A stretch of 64,000 nucleotides of DNA from Patescibacteria group bacterium UBA6489 (GCA_002435385.1 DJMN01000017.1:1-64000), one strand, 5' to 3'; positions 45,571 through 57,242 are shown, counted from the first letter of the stretch. Notes: generated by a model from the letters alone, not told the origin. Numbers and translations are program-made.

Positions 45571-46893
45571 ATGAATTTTGATAATTTAAAAAGGACAGAT
45601 ACTCTTTGTTATGAGCTTGTTCAGAAAGAAATAGAGAGACAAGAGACTTCTATAGAGCTTATTCCTAGTGAGTGTATAGCTTCTTTGTCTACAATAGAAG
45701 CATTGTGAAGTCCATTTACAAATAAGTATAGTGAATGATATTATAAAAAAAGGTATTATGCTTGATGTGATGTTGTGGATGAGGTTGAAAAACTTGCTAT
45801 AGACAGGGCTAAACAGGCTTATAAAGTGGCTCATGTTAATGTACAACCATATAGTTGAAGTCCTGCAAATTTGGCTGTATATAATGCTGTTTGTAATGTT
45901 GGCGATACTGTTATGGGTTTAAAATTAACAGAAGGTTGACATTTAACTCATGGTTGGAAGGCTTCGGCTACTTCTAAGTTTTTTAATACTATTCAATATT
46001 GATTGAAAGAGGATTGATATATAAATTTAGAAGAAGTTGAAAAAATGGCTTTAGAACATAAACCAAAATTAATATGGATTTGAGCAACTGCTTATTCTAG
46101 AGAATTTCCTTTTAAGGAATTTTCAGTTATAGCTGAAAAGGTTTGAGCTTATTTAGCCGCTGATATTGCTCATATTTCAGGGCTTGTGATTGCTTGAGTT
46201 CATACTTCTCCTGTTCCTTATGTAGATATTGTAACAACAACAACACATAAAACTCTTAGGTGACCAAGATGAGGTATGATTATGGTTACAGATAAATGAT
46301 TAAAAAAAGACTCAGATTTAGCTAAAAAGATAGATCAGTCAGTTTTTCCTTGATTACAATGATGACCACATAATCATCAGACTTTAGCTATAGCTGTTGC
46401 ATTATGAGAAGCTTTGAAACCAGAGTTTATAGAGTCAAATAAACAAATAATAAAAAATGCAAAGGTGTTAGCTGAGGAGCTTATGAATCATTGAATAGAT
46501 GTTGTTAGTTGATGAACAGATACTCATCTTGTTTTGGCTAAGGTTTGAGTTTGAAAAGGGATTTTTATGCATGAGGCTTGTGAAATAGCTTGAATAAGTT
46601 TAAATAAGAATACTATTCCTAGAGATCCTGCTAGTCCTTTTTATCCAAGTGGTATAAGGATGTGAACACCTATTTTGACAATGAGATGAATGAAAGAAGG
46701 AGAAATTAAAAAGGTTGCTAGTTTTGTTTGTAGAGTTTATGATTTAGTAAAGCATTTTGAGTTTAGTGAAGATAAAGAAAAAAGATTAGAGATATTAAGA
46801 GATTTTAGAAAGTTTGTTAAGGAGAATGAAGAGTTGAAAAAAATAAGAGAAGAAGTTAGAGAGTTGTGTCTGAAATTTCCTATTTATAAATAA
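45571..46893 (+). CDS. glyA: Serine hydroxymethyltransferase
   Basis: PLP enzyme that interconverts serine and glycine using tetrahydrofolate; 440 aa. Conserved blocks: [52 protein letters not shown] and the PLP-lysine block [14 protein letters not shown] (both glycines of RGPRGG partly UGA). The usual ELIASEN segment reads [10 protein letters not shown] here: Glu and Ser stay, Asn becomes Cys. Glycine supply is interesting given that UGA makes glycine very frequent. Folate comes via FolE. Confidence 0.96.
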
Positions 46894-46907
46894 AAAGTGT
46901 TTTATAT

Positions 46908-47639
46908 ATGAGAAAGATATTGGAAACTTGAGAATTTTATGAAGGTCTTGCTAAAGTAAAAATAGAGGTTGAACCATATTATTTTTCAGTGGATGGAAAT
47001 TTAATTTTACCTTGAGATAATAGTAATAATAAATTGAATTCTAGAAAATTTTATCAGGTTGCTACTGATTATTCTGATATGGAAGAACACTTTGTTTTTG
47101 ATGATTATGATGAATATGATAATTGATATGGATATTATAGTTATATAATGTATAATTATATTGATAGATGATGAAAAATATTATCAAAACATAATTTTAC
47201 AAAAGCATCTAATTTTTTAAACACGGAGGCTACTGTTGAGTTGTTTGGTAAATCATTTATTATTGATAATAATTGAAATTTTACACTTAATGAGGATACC
47301 AAAAATAAAGGGATAAGTAAAATATTCATATCTACTAATTCTTATGAATGGTGGTATTATAATTACATTAATAGTGAGTGAAAGATTTTAAATGATGTTT
47401 GGTGGGATTCATATTATAGTCATGAGTGAAAATATTGTCAGTATGGTGGGATTGTTGAATTTTGCAATTGAGGTTATAATTTTGTTGATAGGACTTGAAA
47501 ATTGTATAGTAAAGATTGATATAAAGAAGCTTATATTTTAAGCTGATGAACAAAAGTCAAGTTAAAATCAAAATATGATAGTGTTGTTTTAAATACGAAA
47601 ACATGAAAAGAGTTGAAATGAATATTTAAATATTTATAA
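46908..47639 (+). CDS. WG-repeat-like protein
   Basis: 243 aa, Tyr/Asn/Gly/Asp-rich with no signal peptide. It shows at least four imperfect units of the WG/TPR-less beta type (YNYIDRGGKILSKHNFTKAS, SFIIDNNGNFTL, YNYINSEGKILNDVW, YNFVDRTGKLYSKDGYKEA), each an aromatic-hydrophobic strand followed by a turn with D-x-x-G-K. The pattern matches WG beta-propeller repeats, though no exact WG pair occurs. Lies 14 nt after glyA and 5 nt before the nucleotidase gene, so it is in the same operon. Binding partner unknown. Confidence 0.7.
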
Positions 47640-47644
47640 AAAAG

Positions 47645-48487
47645 ATGAAAATAATATATTCAAATAGACAAAAATTTGATGATACAGTAGATAAATTTAA
47701 AAAAGATTGATTTGATAAACTTCATGTAGTTGCTGATTTTGATAGAACTTTAACAAAGGCTTTTTCTGCTTGAAAGAAAAGACCTAGTTTAATTTCAGTT
47801 CTTAGAAGTGAAGGATATTTAGGAGAAGAATATGTAAAAAAGGCTTATGAGCTTTGGGATAAATATATTCCTATAGAAGCAGATCCAAATATTGATATAA
47901 ATGAAAAAGCTAAAGAGATGACTGATTGGCGGAATGAGCATTTAGATTTACTTGTGAAGTCATGATTAAGCAGACAGGATATAGAGTCTGTTATTGATTC
48001 TGAACTTATTGAGTTTAGGAATTGAGTTGTTGATTTTTTGTCTATTTTAGATAAAAATAGTGTTCCTCTAGTTATTATTTCTGCGAATTGATTGGGAACA
48101 GATTCCACAAGGTTGTATTTTGAAAAACAAGGAGTTTTAAGTCATAATGTGTATGTAATTTCAAATTCTTTTGTATGGAATGAGGAATGAAAAGCTATTT
48201 GATATGATAAGAGAGTTGTTCATACTTTTAATAAATGAGAAGTTGTTTTAGAGGAGTTTCCTGAGATTTATTCTAAAGTTAAAGATAGAAAAAATGTAAT
48301 TTTGTTATGAGATAGTTTATGAGACCATACTATGGCTGATAGTTTTGAATATGATAATGTGTTAAAAATTTGATTTTTGAATGATAAAGAGGATAAATTA
48401 CTTGATGAGTATAAGAAAATATATGATGTGATTGTGACATGAGATTGAGATTTTAGTGTTGTGAATGAAATATTGGAGAAATTGTAA
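47645..48487 (+). CDS. HAD-family pyrimidine 5'-nucleotidase (UMPH-1-like)
   Basis: 280 aa. Catalytic motif I VADFDRTLT (Asp nucleophile near residue 34), motif II VIISANG with the Ser/Thr position, and motif IV in LLGDSLGDHTMAD. The cap has LSRQDIESVI and the lead MTDWRNEHLDLLV, all typical of the UMPH-1/NT5C3 group. It would dephosphorylate pyrimidine (or related) nucleotides in the cytoplasm. Operon with glyA and the WG-repeat-like gene. Family assignment is good; substrate is inferred. Confidence 0.85.
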
Positions 48488-48504
48488 ATTTTAATACTTT
48501 AAAT

Positions 48505-49008
48505 ATGTGTAAGGAAATAGATTTTGAAGCGATAAAAAATGAGTTGAGAGAAATGTATGAATTAGATCAAAAAATGCGTAGTTGACTAAAAGAAAATAAA
48601 GAGAATTGGGATAGTAGTATAGATAAAGAAAATACAGAAAGATTAAAAGAAATAATTAGGCAGACCTGAGTTCTTACAATCTCAAAAGTATGAAAAAACG
48701 GTTCTATGTATGCTTGGTTATTAGTTCAGCATGCTGATAATGATATTGATTTTCAGGAAAGATATTTGAATCTTATGAAATTAGAGTCTAAAGATGAAAT
48801 TCATCAAGATAATATAGCATATTTAGAGGATCGAGTGGCAGTTGCAAAATGAGAGGAACAAGTATATTGAACACAGTTTTTTATAGATCAAGATTGAGTT
48901 TTAAAACCTAGACCAATAATTGATATAAAGAATTTAGAAAAAAGAAGAAAAAGTATGTGACTTGAATCTTTTGAGGAATATGAAAAATTAATGCTTAGTA
49001 ATATTTAG
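48505..49008 (+). CDS. DUF6624-type protein
   Basis: 167 aa. N-terminal helical half, then the block YGTQFFIDQDG, KPRPIID and EKRRKSMGLESFEEYE, which matches the DUF6624 pattern (YGTQ...G...P-x-P-I...RR-x-x-G-L). Function of the family is unknown; similar genes are often in variable or toxin-linked regions, but I see no toxin partner here. Last gene of the glyA operon; followed by a strong bidirectional terminator. Confidence 0.7.
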
Positions 49009-49040
49009 AAAAAAATCTGAAAAATTTTTCAGATTTTTTT
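49009..49040. terminator. Bidirectional terminator between DUF6624 gene and mutL
   Basis: aaaaaaatctgaaaaa / tttttcagattttttt stem between two convergent genes; T-runs on both sides. Confidence 0.9.
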
Positions 49041-50904
49041 ATCTCTCATATTTTCATTTCAATTCATCTAAACCTATTTCATAAATAACAGGTCTTCAAT
49101 GTGGACATGTCATAGAATAATCTAGAGTTGAATCATTTAGAAGTTTATTCATTTCAAACAGATTTAGTTTATTTCAAAATTTTATAGCACTTCTACAAGC
49201 TGTGTAGGCAAAAATTTTGTTTTTTATTTCGTCTAGAGTTTTTGATTTATTAAAATTTTCTTCTCAAATATCTTCTAGTATTCATAAAAATACTTTTTTT
49301 ATGTCTTCTTTTTTTATAAAGTCTGGTATTCAGTTTAATATAATTATATTATTAGACATTATTTCAAAATCAAATCACATAGATGAAAAAATATCTTTAG
49401 AATTTTCTAATATGGACATTTCTTTTGGAAGTATATTAAAGCTTTCAGGGAATAAGAGTTTTTGAACTTTTTCTTTGTAGTCACTTTTTTTTAATTTTTC
49501 ATAAATTATTCTTTCTGCTAGAGCATGTTGATCTAGAATTTTTATTCATTCTTTTGTTTCAACTAGTATGTAGCTGTAATAAATTTGTCAGATGATTTTT
49601 CATAGAGGTGTATGGTGTAAGTCTGTGTCTAGGTGTTTAGGGGGTTCATCATTTGAGTTATAGAAGGTTTCTTTTACTGTGTTATCAGTATTGTCATCTA
49701 AAATACTTCTTGAAAATTCTAGTGCTTCTTTTATTTGTCATTGAGCTGGGTTTGTTCTTATTTCTTTGTATGGAGAATATGATTTAAACTTTGTTCATGA
49801 TCATGTGTAGTAGTTTTCTTTCTTTTCTGTACTTTTAAATCATCATCAAAAATTGTTAATTGTTCAGTTTATTGTTTCTTCTTTGTTTTTTGATAATGAA
49901 TTGTCACTTATTAAACTTACATTGTTTAATTTGCTTTCTATTGCATTGTAGACTCCTCTAAATATAGAACTTTCATTTGCAAATCTTATTTCAAGTTTTC
50001 TAGGGTGTACATTGACATCTATTTGAGTTGGATCTAATTTTAGGTTTATTATAAATCAAGGAAATGTTTTTGGTGGTATAAATCTGTTGTAAGCATTGGT
50101 TATTGCTTTGTAGATTAGAGGAGAATTAACTAGTCTATTGTTTACAAATAGTGTTTGTCTTCTTTTGTTGGGATAGTTAATTTTAGGATTTGTTATGTAT
50201 CAGGTTATATCAATTCATCAGAATGAGAAGTTTAGTTCTATTAGGTTGTCTAGGAATTCTTCTCAATATATGTTATAGATTCTTGTTTCTATTTTTTCGT
50301 TTTTGTTGTATTTGAATACTTTTTTATTGTCAGATATGAATTCAAATCAGATTTCTGGGTGACATAGGCTGATGTTGTTTAAAAAGTCTAGTATGTGACT
50401 GTATTCTGTTTTTTCTTTTTTTAGGTAGTTTAATCTTGCTGGGGTGTTGTAAAATAGATTTTTTACAGTTATTTTTGTTCATTTGTTAGCTTGTTTTTCT
50501 TGTAGTTGTCATGTTTCGTTATCTTCTATTTTTATAGAATATCATGTTATGCTGTCTTCGGTTTTTGAAATGATTTCAAAATTTGATACAGATGAAATAG
50601 AGGCTAGGGCTTCTCATCTGAAACCAAATGTCATTATGTTGTATAGGTCTTCTAAGTTTTTTATTTTTGAGGTTGAGTATTTTTCTAGAGATAATGGCAG
50701 GTCTTCTTTTGAGATTCCTTCTCAGTCATCAGTAATAGTGATTTCTTCTATTCATCAAGATTGTATTTCTATTTTTATATTTTGACTACCTGCGTCTATA
50801 CTGTTTTCAACGAGTTCTTTTACTATTGATATAGGTCTTTCTACAACTTCTCAGGCTGCTATTTGGTTGGCTAGGTTTTTGTCTAGTTTTATTATTTTTG
50901 ACAC
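49039..50904 (-). CDS. mutL: DNA mismatch repair protein MutL (endonuclease type)
   Basis: 621 aa with a GTG start ([20 protein letters not shown] follows). N-terminal GHKL ATPase with [40 protein letters not shown]. The C-terminal domain carries [12 protein letters not shown], matching the endonuclease motif DQHA-x2-E-x4-E, and TCPHGRP near the end (CPHGRP motif). So this is the nicking form of MutL, used in bacteria without MutH. No mutS in the window. The 3' end overlaps the terminator hairpin. Confidence 0.95.
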
Positions 50905-51086
50905 GAGAGGATATTTTTAAGGTGTAAGATATGTACAGAAGTAATTTTTCAAAGGGTTAAAACCCTCTGTTAACAAGCTGTTATTTATATGTTTATTTTA
51001 TTTTTTAGGAGGGATAAGTCAATTTCTTGTTATTATTTGTATAGTGTGTTAATATTTAATTGAATAATATTTAATAATTTTATTTT

Positions 51087-52133
51087 ATGGCAGATAAATG
51101 AGTTGAAAGAAGATTTGGTGAAAATGAAAAAGCTAATAGTAGTCTTATTGATGATTTGACATTAGATGTATGAGATACTGTAAAGGAGGTTAACAAAATA
51201 TGGTCTGAAGATAGGGATAAAGCTAATGTTCTTATAGCTTTAAATTATGTTGCAAATAATCCAGGTAGGAAAAATGATTTGGAAAATATAATTAAGTATT
51301 TTCAATCTCAGTGATATGTGTTTTTTCCAAAAGAGGACTTTTTTCCTTTCACTATTATAAAGGAAAAAATGGGTATTCTCACATCAAATACAGTTTTATA
51401 TGATATTTTTCCTGAAAAGATAATACCTAATAATATGGACGTGTGAGTAGTTTATTCAGATAAAGTAGGTGTTCCTCAGGGATTCACTTATTATGGTAAA
51501 GCTTATATTAATAAATTAAAATTAAATAAGGCTTTTGAATCATATGAAAGCAAGTTATTTTATTTTAAAACAATAAATGAACATGTGGCTTTCAATTCAT
51601 TTTCTTATGAAGATTTTGAAAAAAGAACCATTATTAATGAATTGGTTCATTCTATATGGTATCAGAATAATGAAGTTTTTGATGTTATAAATTGGAGTAT
51701 ATTAGATGGTAGCATTAAGTCACCTTGAGAGGCTGAGGAATTTTTATCTGATGTTGCAAGTATAAGTTGCACTCCAGACCAAGAAATAATTAGAATTTTA
51801 TCAAATTCCCTTATTCCATCAGATAATGTTAGGTTTAATTATGGTTTTTCACATAGGTTTATGCGAAGGCAAGTTGAGAAAATTTGTAAAAGAAAAGGAA
51901 TACCTTTTTGAGAGAATTTAGTTAAAGCATTAAAAAATGTTGAGGGGAGTTATAAAACAGTAGAAATATGAGATAAGACTGTTCGTTTTTCAAATGATGC
52001 AAATAGAATTAGAAAAAATTTTTCTTGGGATATCTTAAAAAATTTTACTAGAGAAGATATTGATTCAATAAAAAAGGCTTATTTAGATATGTGAAAGAAG
52101 ATAAAAGCTATAATGGTTGAGAAGTTAAAGTAG
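51087..52133 (+). CDS. Unrecognised 348-aa protein
   Basis: Starts MADKGVERRFGENEKANSS with no signal peptide. Contains KEDFFPFTIIKEKMGI, a stretch near residue 190 reading RTIINELVHSIWYQNNEV (reminiscent of a metalloprotease HExxH, but the first His is Asn, so no claim), and a C-terminal basic region with RFMRRQVEKICKRKGIPFG. No family recognised. Single gene followed by its own terminator, upstream of the tRNA cluster on the other strand. Confidence 0.75.
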
Positions 52134-52149
52134 GTAGGTAGAAAACATC

Positions 52150-52187
52150 AAAAAAATCTATAAGTTTTATTAAACTCATAGATTTTT
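52150..52187 (+). terminator. Intrinsic terminator after the 348-aa gene
   Basis: aaaaatctataagttt / aaactcatagattttt stem (one mismatch) with a short loop. Confidence 0.85.
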
Positions 52188-52208
52188 AAATTTTATCTAA
52201 ACATATTT

Positions 52209-52283
52209 TGGTGTCAGTGGGTGGATTTGAACCACCGACCACAGGGATATGAATCCTGTGCTCTACCCCTGAGCTACACTGAC
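52209..52283 (-). tRNA. tRNA-Met (CAT)
   Basis: 75 nt with encoded CCA. Acceptor GTCAGTG/CACTGAC, anticodon loop TTCATAT giving CAT, T-loop TTCAAAT. Closing pair 31-39 of the anticodon stem looks like A-C. Could also be the lysidine-modified tRNA-Ile (CAT); the elongator Met reading is preferred. Confidence 0.88.
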
Positions 52284-52299
52284 AGAAGTAGTAAAATTT

Positions 52300-52374
52300 T
52301 GGTTGCGGAGACCCGAATCGAACAGGTGATCTTCGGGTTATGAGCCCGACGAGATACCACTTCTCCACTCCGCG
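52300..52374 (-). tRNA. Initiator tRNA-fMet (CAT)
   Basis: 75 nt with encoded CCA. C1-A72 mismatch at the acceptor end and three G-C pairs (GGG/CCC) around the anticodon loop CTCATAA, the marks of the initiator. T-loop TTCGATT. Confidence 0.93.
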
Positions 52375-52382
52375 ATAGAAAA

Positions 52383-52457
52383 TGGTACGGCTACGGGGAA
52401 TCGAACCCCGGTTGCGTGGATGAAAACCACGAGTCCTAACCACTAGACGATAGCCGC
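52383..52457 (-). tRNA. tRNA-Glu (TTC)
   Basis: 75 nt with encoded CCA. Acceptor GCGGCTA/TAGCCGT (one G-T pair), anticodon stem CGTGG/CCACG with loop TTTTCAT, anticodon TTC. First in transcription order of the three tRNAs. Confidence 0.92.
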
Positions 52458-52788
52458 ATATTCCTTAATGAGCTTGGGTATTATATTTATATTTTTAATT
52501 AGTCAAATTTTTTATAAATAGTTTTTTAAAATTTAGTTAACAAGAATTTGTTTTTTGTGAAAAAATGGTTATAAAAAGATGAAGTTTTTTATGAGTTGAA
52601 GGTAGAGTAAAAGTTATATCACAATAAAAATAATAATACTACTTAAGAGGATAAGATTTTCTTACAAATGATTTTTAGTATAAAATCATTATGACACCTC
52701 GTTTGATTATTATTTTTTACAGATTAAGAGTTTTAAGTAACTCTGATACAATTATTCTAATTATTTATATTTTAAGATTTTAAGGAAT
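52458..52788. other. Intergenic region between tRNA cluster and lysS
   Basis: No gene in these 331 bp. On the minus strand a tRNA promoter is at 52480-52506. Near 52669-52692 there is a hairpin (aatgatttt, loop tagtat, aaaatcatt). lysS has an AAGGA ribosome-binding site 3 nt before its ATG. Confidence 0.6.
52480..52506 (-). promoter_or_regulatory. Candidate promoter of the tRNA cluster
   Basis: On the minus strand TTGACT is followed after 15 nt by TATAAT, about 25 nt upstream of tRNA-Glu. The hexamers are near consensus although the spacing is short. Confidence 0.65.
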
Positions 52789-55377
52789 ATGACTTATTCA
52801 AAGGAAAGCTTGGATAGAATTCAAAAAATTGAAGATCTAAAAAGTGCATGAGTTATTGTTTATGCTAATAACTTTAGAGGAAAGGAAGATATAGAAGATA
52901 TAAGAAAAAATAAAGAAAAAATAAAAGAATTAGAGGAATTAACTAATTCATGAATAAAATGAGAGTTTAAAACTGCTTGAAGAATTATTTCTAGTAGAAG
53001 TATGTGAAAACTTGTTTTTGGAAAGTTGAGAGATAATACAGGTGACATACAAGTTTGTTTTATGAAATGAAAAGTTGTTTTTAATACTTGAAGAGAGATT
53101 GTTGAAAGTATAGAAATTGCTGGAGAGGAAAAAAAGGCTCATAAGATAGCAGAAAAATTTTGTCAGGTGTGAGATTATGTTTGAGTTGTTTGAGATTTGT
53201 TTTTAACGAAACATTGAGAACTGACTATTTTAGTTAGAGAGTTTCAAATTTTGTCTAAAGCTATTAGACCTCTTCCTGAGAAGTTTCATGGGATTCAGGA
53301 TCAAGAGACTATATATAGACAAAGGTATCTTGATTTAATAATGAATGAGGATTCTTATGATAGGTTTAAACTTAGATCAGATTTCATAAGAACTTTGAGA
53401 AACTTTTATGTTGAAAATGGTTTTGTGGAGATAGAGACTCCTATTTTATGAAGTGCTGCTTCTTGAGCTGCAGCAAAGCCTTTTATAACATATCATAATG
53501 ATTTTGATTCAGATTATTTTTTGAGAATTGCTCCAGAGACTGCTTTAAAAAAAGCTACTGTTTGAAGGTTTGAGAAGGTATTTGAAATGTGAAAGAATTT
53601 TAGAAATGAAGGTTCTGATCCTAGTCATATGCAAGAATTTTCTTTTGTTGAGCACTATGCTGCTTGGTGGAATTTTGAGGACAATATGAAATTTACAGAA
53701 GAGATGTTTGACTATATTTTTGAAAAGTTAAAACTTGATAGGACTATAAAAATAAAAGACAAAAATGGAATTGAGAAGACGGTAAATTTTACTACTCCTT
53801 GGGAAAGAATAGATTATATTGCAGGGGTAAAAAGAGAGTCTGGTATAGACATTGAATCTTATTCTACATGAGATGAGGAAAGATTAAGAAAAGATATAAA
53901 GGAGGCATGATATACTTGGGAATGAATAGAAAATCAGTGACTGACTACTATGATAGATTATCTTTATAAGAAGGTTTTGAGACCTTGAATAGTAGGACCT
54001 GCTTTTGTTTATAACTATCCTAAAACAATGCAACCTCTTGCTAGAGCTAGTGATAGAGATGAAAATATAGTTGAACAGTTTCAACTTCTTTTGAATGGTT
54101 GGGAGGTTTTGAAGGCATATAGTGAACTAGTTGATCCTAAAGTTCAACAAGAAAATTTTGATGCACAGGCAGGGGCTTTAGAGGCTTGAGATGAAGAGGC
54201 AACTAGTCCAGATGATGATTTTGTAAAAACTATGGAGTATGGTATGCCTTGTCAGTCAGGTTTTGGTATGTGACTTGATAGGATTATTTCACTTTTAACT
54301 GGACAAGATAATCTTAGGGATGTTGTTCTGTTTCCGTTAATGAAAGATGATACTAATGAAAGTAAAAAGCAAACTAATTTGGCTGTTGCTATAATTAATA
54401 AGGAAATGTGATTAGAGCCATGGCAAGAATTAAATACTATTGCACACTTAAGTGCTGCTTATTGAGCTAGGGAGTGAAAGTCTTTATTTCGGTTTGATAA
54501 GGTAAAAACAAAGGATGGAGTAGACATAAATATGAATACAACCCATTCTATAGTTATAAAGGAAGCTGATAAACAAGATAAAATGGTAAAGGCTATTAAT
54601 TTTGCTAGAGAGAAATGATTATTGGTTACTGAATTTACTAGAGAGATGTTGGAGACTAGTAATGATGACAAAGTTTCAGAATTAACTGGTAATAAAAATT
54701 ATAGTGATATAGACTATTTTGGAGTTTTGATTTATTGAAGAAAATCCGATGTAGAAAATTTAACTGAGGGGTTTGATTTGTATACTTGAGGTAGTCAAAA
54801 AAAGACTGTATCTGAAAAATTAAATGATTTTAAGGATATTCCTGAAAGAAATAAGATATTAGAGATTGTAGACAAGTATTCAACTTCTACAAAAGAGCAT
54901 TTATTGCAAGTATGAGGTGTTATGGAATATTTTGCTGAGAAGTTATGAGAGGATAATCATTATTGGTGGACAGTTTGAGTTTTACATGATATAGATTGGG
55001 ATGTTGTGGATAAGGAATCTGCTAAACATTGTAAGGATGTGCTTATAAAGATTTGTAATGAAAGTGAAATTCCTTGTAGTGTTATAAAAGATATTCAGTC
55101 ACATGCTGGTGTTGAGAAGGCTGATACTCTTGTTAGAAAATATTTGTCTTCTGTTGATGAGTTGACATGATTTATGCGGGCCTATTTTAGGATGCTTCCA
55201 TCAGAGAATCCTGCTGATATAAAACCAAAGTCTATAAAGAAAAAGATAAAGGATAAATGATTTGCTTCTTGAGTTGATAGAGAGGAGGTTATGAATTGTG
55301 AGACTATGCTTGGGATTTCTCTTGAGGAGTTTATTGTAGATATTTCTAAGGCGTTATCTAAGATTTATGTTAAATAG
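52789..55377 (+). CDS. lysS: Lysyl-tRNA synthetase fused to DUF2000-like and HD domains
   Basis: 862 aa, about 350 longer than normal class II LysRS. Residues 1-~517 are LysRS: OB-fold, motif 1 region ([11 protein letters not shown]), motif 2 ([16 protein letters not shown]), motif 3 ([15 protein letters not shown]). Residues ~525-675 resemble DUF2000, a fold related to peptidyl-tRNA hydrolase 2 ([41 protein letters not shown]). Residues ~695-860 look like an HD phosphohydrolase domain ([28 protein letters not shown] at 733-734). No stop between the parts and UGA glycines throughout. The LysRS part should charge tRNA-Lys. The added domains suggest proofreading, deacylation or nucleotide hydrolysis, as inference. 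Confidence 0.88.
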
Positions 55378-55457
55378 TATTTTAAAATTATTAATTTAGT
55401 ATAGATTATAGAACATTGCAATAAAAAATAAATAATTAATTGTTAAAATAATTTAAA

Positions 55458-56315
55458 GTGAAAAAAGTATTAAAGAAGATAAAATTGTGTTGGAAAGGTT
55501 TGAATTGAAGGTTTGATAATCGTTTTGATAGACCTGAGATTTGAGAGAGTCTTTTAGTCAAGGATAAATATGAAATTTGAACAACAGTTGGGGGGAATCC
55601 TATAAATTGTTATAGTTTTTGATATTGAGATGAAAAGGTTTTGTATATTTGATGAATTCATTGAAATGAAATTTGAACTGTTAAGTTAATGAAAAGATGG
55701 GCTAATTTATTGGGAAGTGATTTGGGGTTATTTCCAAAATCTTGTTTAGAGCAAAAGCAGATTTTTGTTATACCTGTTTTAAATGTTGATGGTTATAAAA
55801 AAGCTAAAAATACTCCTGATTATCTTAATTGAGGTAAATTTTGAAAGATAAATTTCAATGGAGTAGACTTAAATAGAAACTTCCCTACTACAAATTGGGA
55901 GAAGGAAGCCTGTTTTTTTTCTTCTTGAAAAGAAAATTATGTGTCAGGTGGAAGTTCTCCTGCAAGTGAACCCGAGGTAAAAGCATTATTAGATTTTATA
56001 AATGCTCAAAAAATTCAAACTATTTATGCTTTTCACAATTGTAGATGAACTGTTTTTGGTAGATGAGAAAATTATGAAAAAGATAAAAAGGATTATTCTC
56101 TAGAAAAAAAGGTTAGAGACTATTCAAAATTTTCTAAATATAGAGTTTTTTCTGAAGTGGAATGGAAAGCTCTAAAAAAGAAGTTAAAGACAGGTCATAT
56201 GATGTCTTGGGCTAAAGAAAACGAAATTCAAGTGATTGAGGTTGAGACTAATACAAGATGGTGAAGTGAATGGAGAAGAAATAAGGGAGCTCTTATTAAT
56301 AGTTTGAAAATATAA
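55458..56315 (+). CDS. M14-family zinc carboxypeptidase (MpaA/DUF2817-like)
   Basis: 285 aa with a GTG start. Zinc ligands: YIGGIHGNEIG (His-x-x-Glu), a second His in AFHNC; substrate-binding LNRNFPTTNWE; catalytic Glu in IEVETNTRW. No signal peptide is evident, so it acts inside the cell. The short form resembles MpaA/gamma-D-glutamyl-diaminopimelate amidase types that recycle murein peptides, but the specificity is not shown. Followed by the EamA transporter 3 nt downstream, so the two share an operon; peptide or amino acid turnover is likely. Confidence 0.85.
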
Positions 56316-56318
56316 AAT

Positions 56319-57173
56319 ATGGATTTGTGGTTTTTGTATTGAGTTTTATCAGCTTTATTCGCTTGATTAGCTTCATTTTTATTAAAGGTTTCAGCAGAAA
56401 AGGATTATAATTACTTTCTTTTTTCTACTTATTCGTTTTTTACCTGGGGAATAAGTGCATTCATTTGTTATTTATTTTCTTGAGTTTATATAGAGGAAAT
56501 ATTTTTGGTGATTATACTTTCAATTATGATGTGACTATCATATTTTGTTGTGTTTGTTCTTAGATTGGAAGCATTGCAAAACATTAGTACTACTTTTTAT
56601 TTTTTGATTTATAAGGTGTTTTCTGGGATTTGAGCAGTGATTGTTTGAATTTTATTTTTCAAAGACATTTTGGCTTTAAATGAAATTATCTGAATATCTT
56701 TATGATTATCTGTCCCCTTTTTTATTATGAATGGTAAGGATAAGTGAGAACAAAAGAATCTTTATAAGTGAGTTATATTGTGTTTATTGTCAGGTGTTTT
56801 TGTTCTTGTTTCAGTTTTTATATGAAAGATAATAAATTTGTATGAATTTAATTTATTTTTCTATGTTTTTGTGTGATGAATTGTTTGATGAATAGCTTCA
56901 TTGTTTCAGTATAAGAGAAGTAAATTAAAGCAAAAAACTAAATTTAAGATAAAGAGAGTAGCTATGTTGAATTGATTTCTAACTTTTATAAGTTCATATT
57001 TCTTCTTGAAAGCTTTGTCTTGAAATGTTTGAGTTGTTTATACTATTAATTCGTTTTCTATTTTAATTCCTATTATTTTATCAATTATTTTTTATAGTGA
57101 AAAACTTAATCTTAGAAAAATTACTGCGATAGCTTTGACTATTTTGTCAATGTTGTTTTTTAAGGTGTTTTAA
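56319..57173 (+). CDS. EamA/DMT-family transporter
   Basis: 284 aa with about ten transmembrane helices in two repeats, as in the drug/metabolite transporter superfamily. The second half's end (SALLG-type packing ALSGNVGVVYTINSFSILIPIILS, then FYSEKLNLRKITAIALTI) is characteristic of EamA (E-x-L...G-x-x-L-I). Substrate unknown; family members export amino acids, nucleosides or drugs. It lies 3 nt downstream of the M14 carboxypeptidase. Confidence 0.88.
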
Positions 57174-57201
57174 TATAGAATTTAGTTCATTTAAAATATA
57201 T

Positions 57202-57242
57202 TCCCCTTGATTTATTGCTTAAGTCAAGGGATTTTTAATTTT
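57202..57242 (+). terminator. Intrinsic terminator after the EamA transporter
   Basis: CCCTTGA / TCAAGGG stem with an ~11-nt loop and following T-rich run. Confidence 0.8.

Noticed and set aside
51650..51680. HExxH metalloprotease motif in the 348-aa protein
   Set aside because: The sequence reads N-E-L-V-H: the first zinc His is missing.
52186..52443. 85-codon minus-strand open frame over the tRNA genes
   Set aside because: It covers three tRNA genes and has no protein-like composition.
52669..52692. T-box or lysine riboswitch upstream of lysS
   Set aside because: Only a simple 9-bp hairpin is seen; no T-box sequence (TGGNACC) or lysine-aptamer-like junction.
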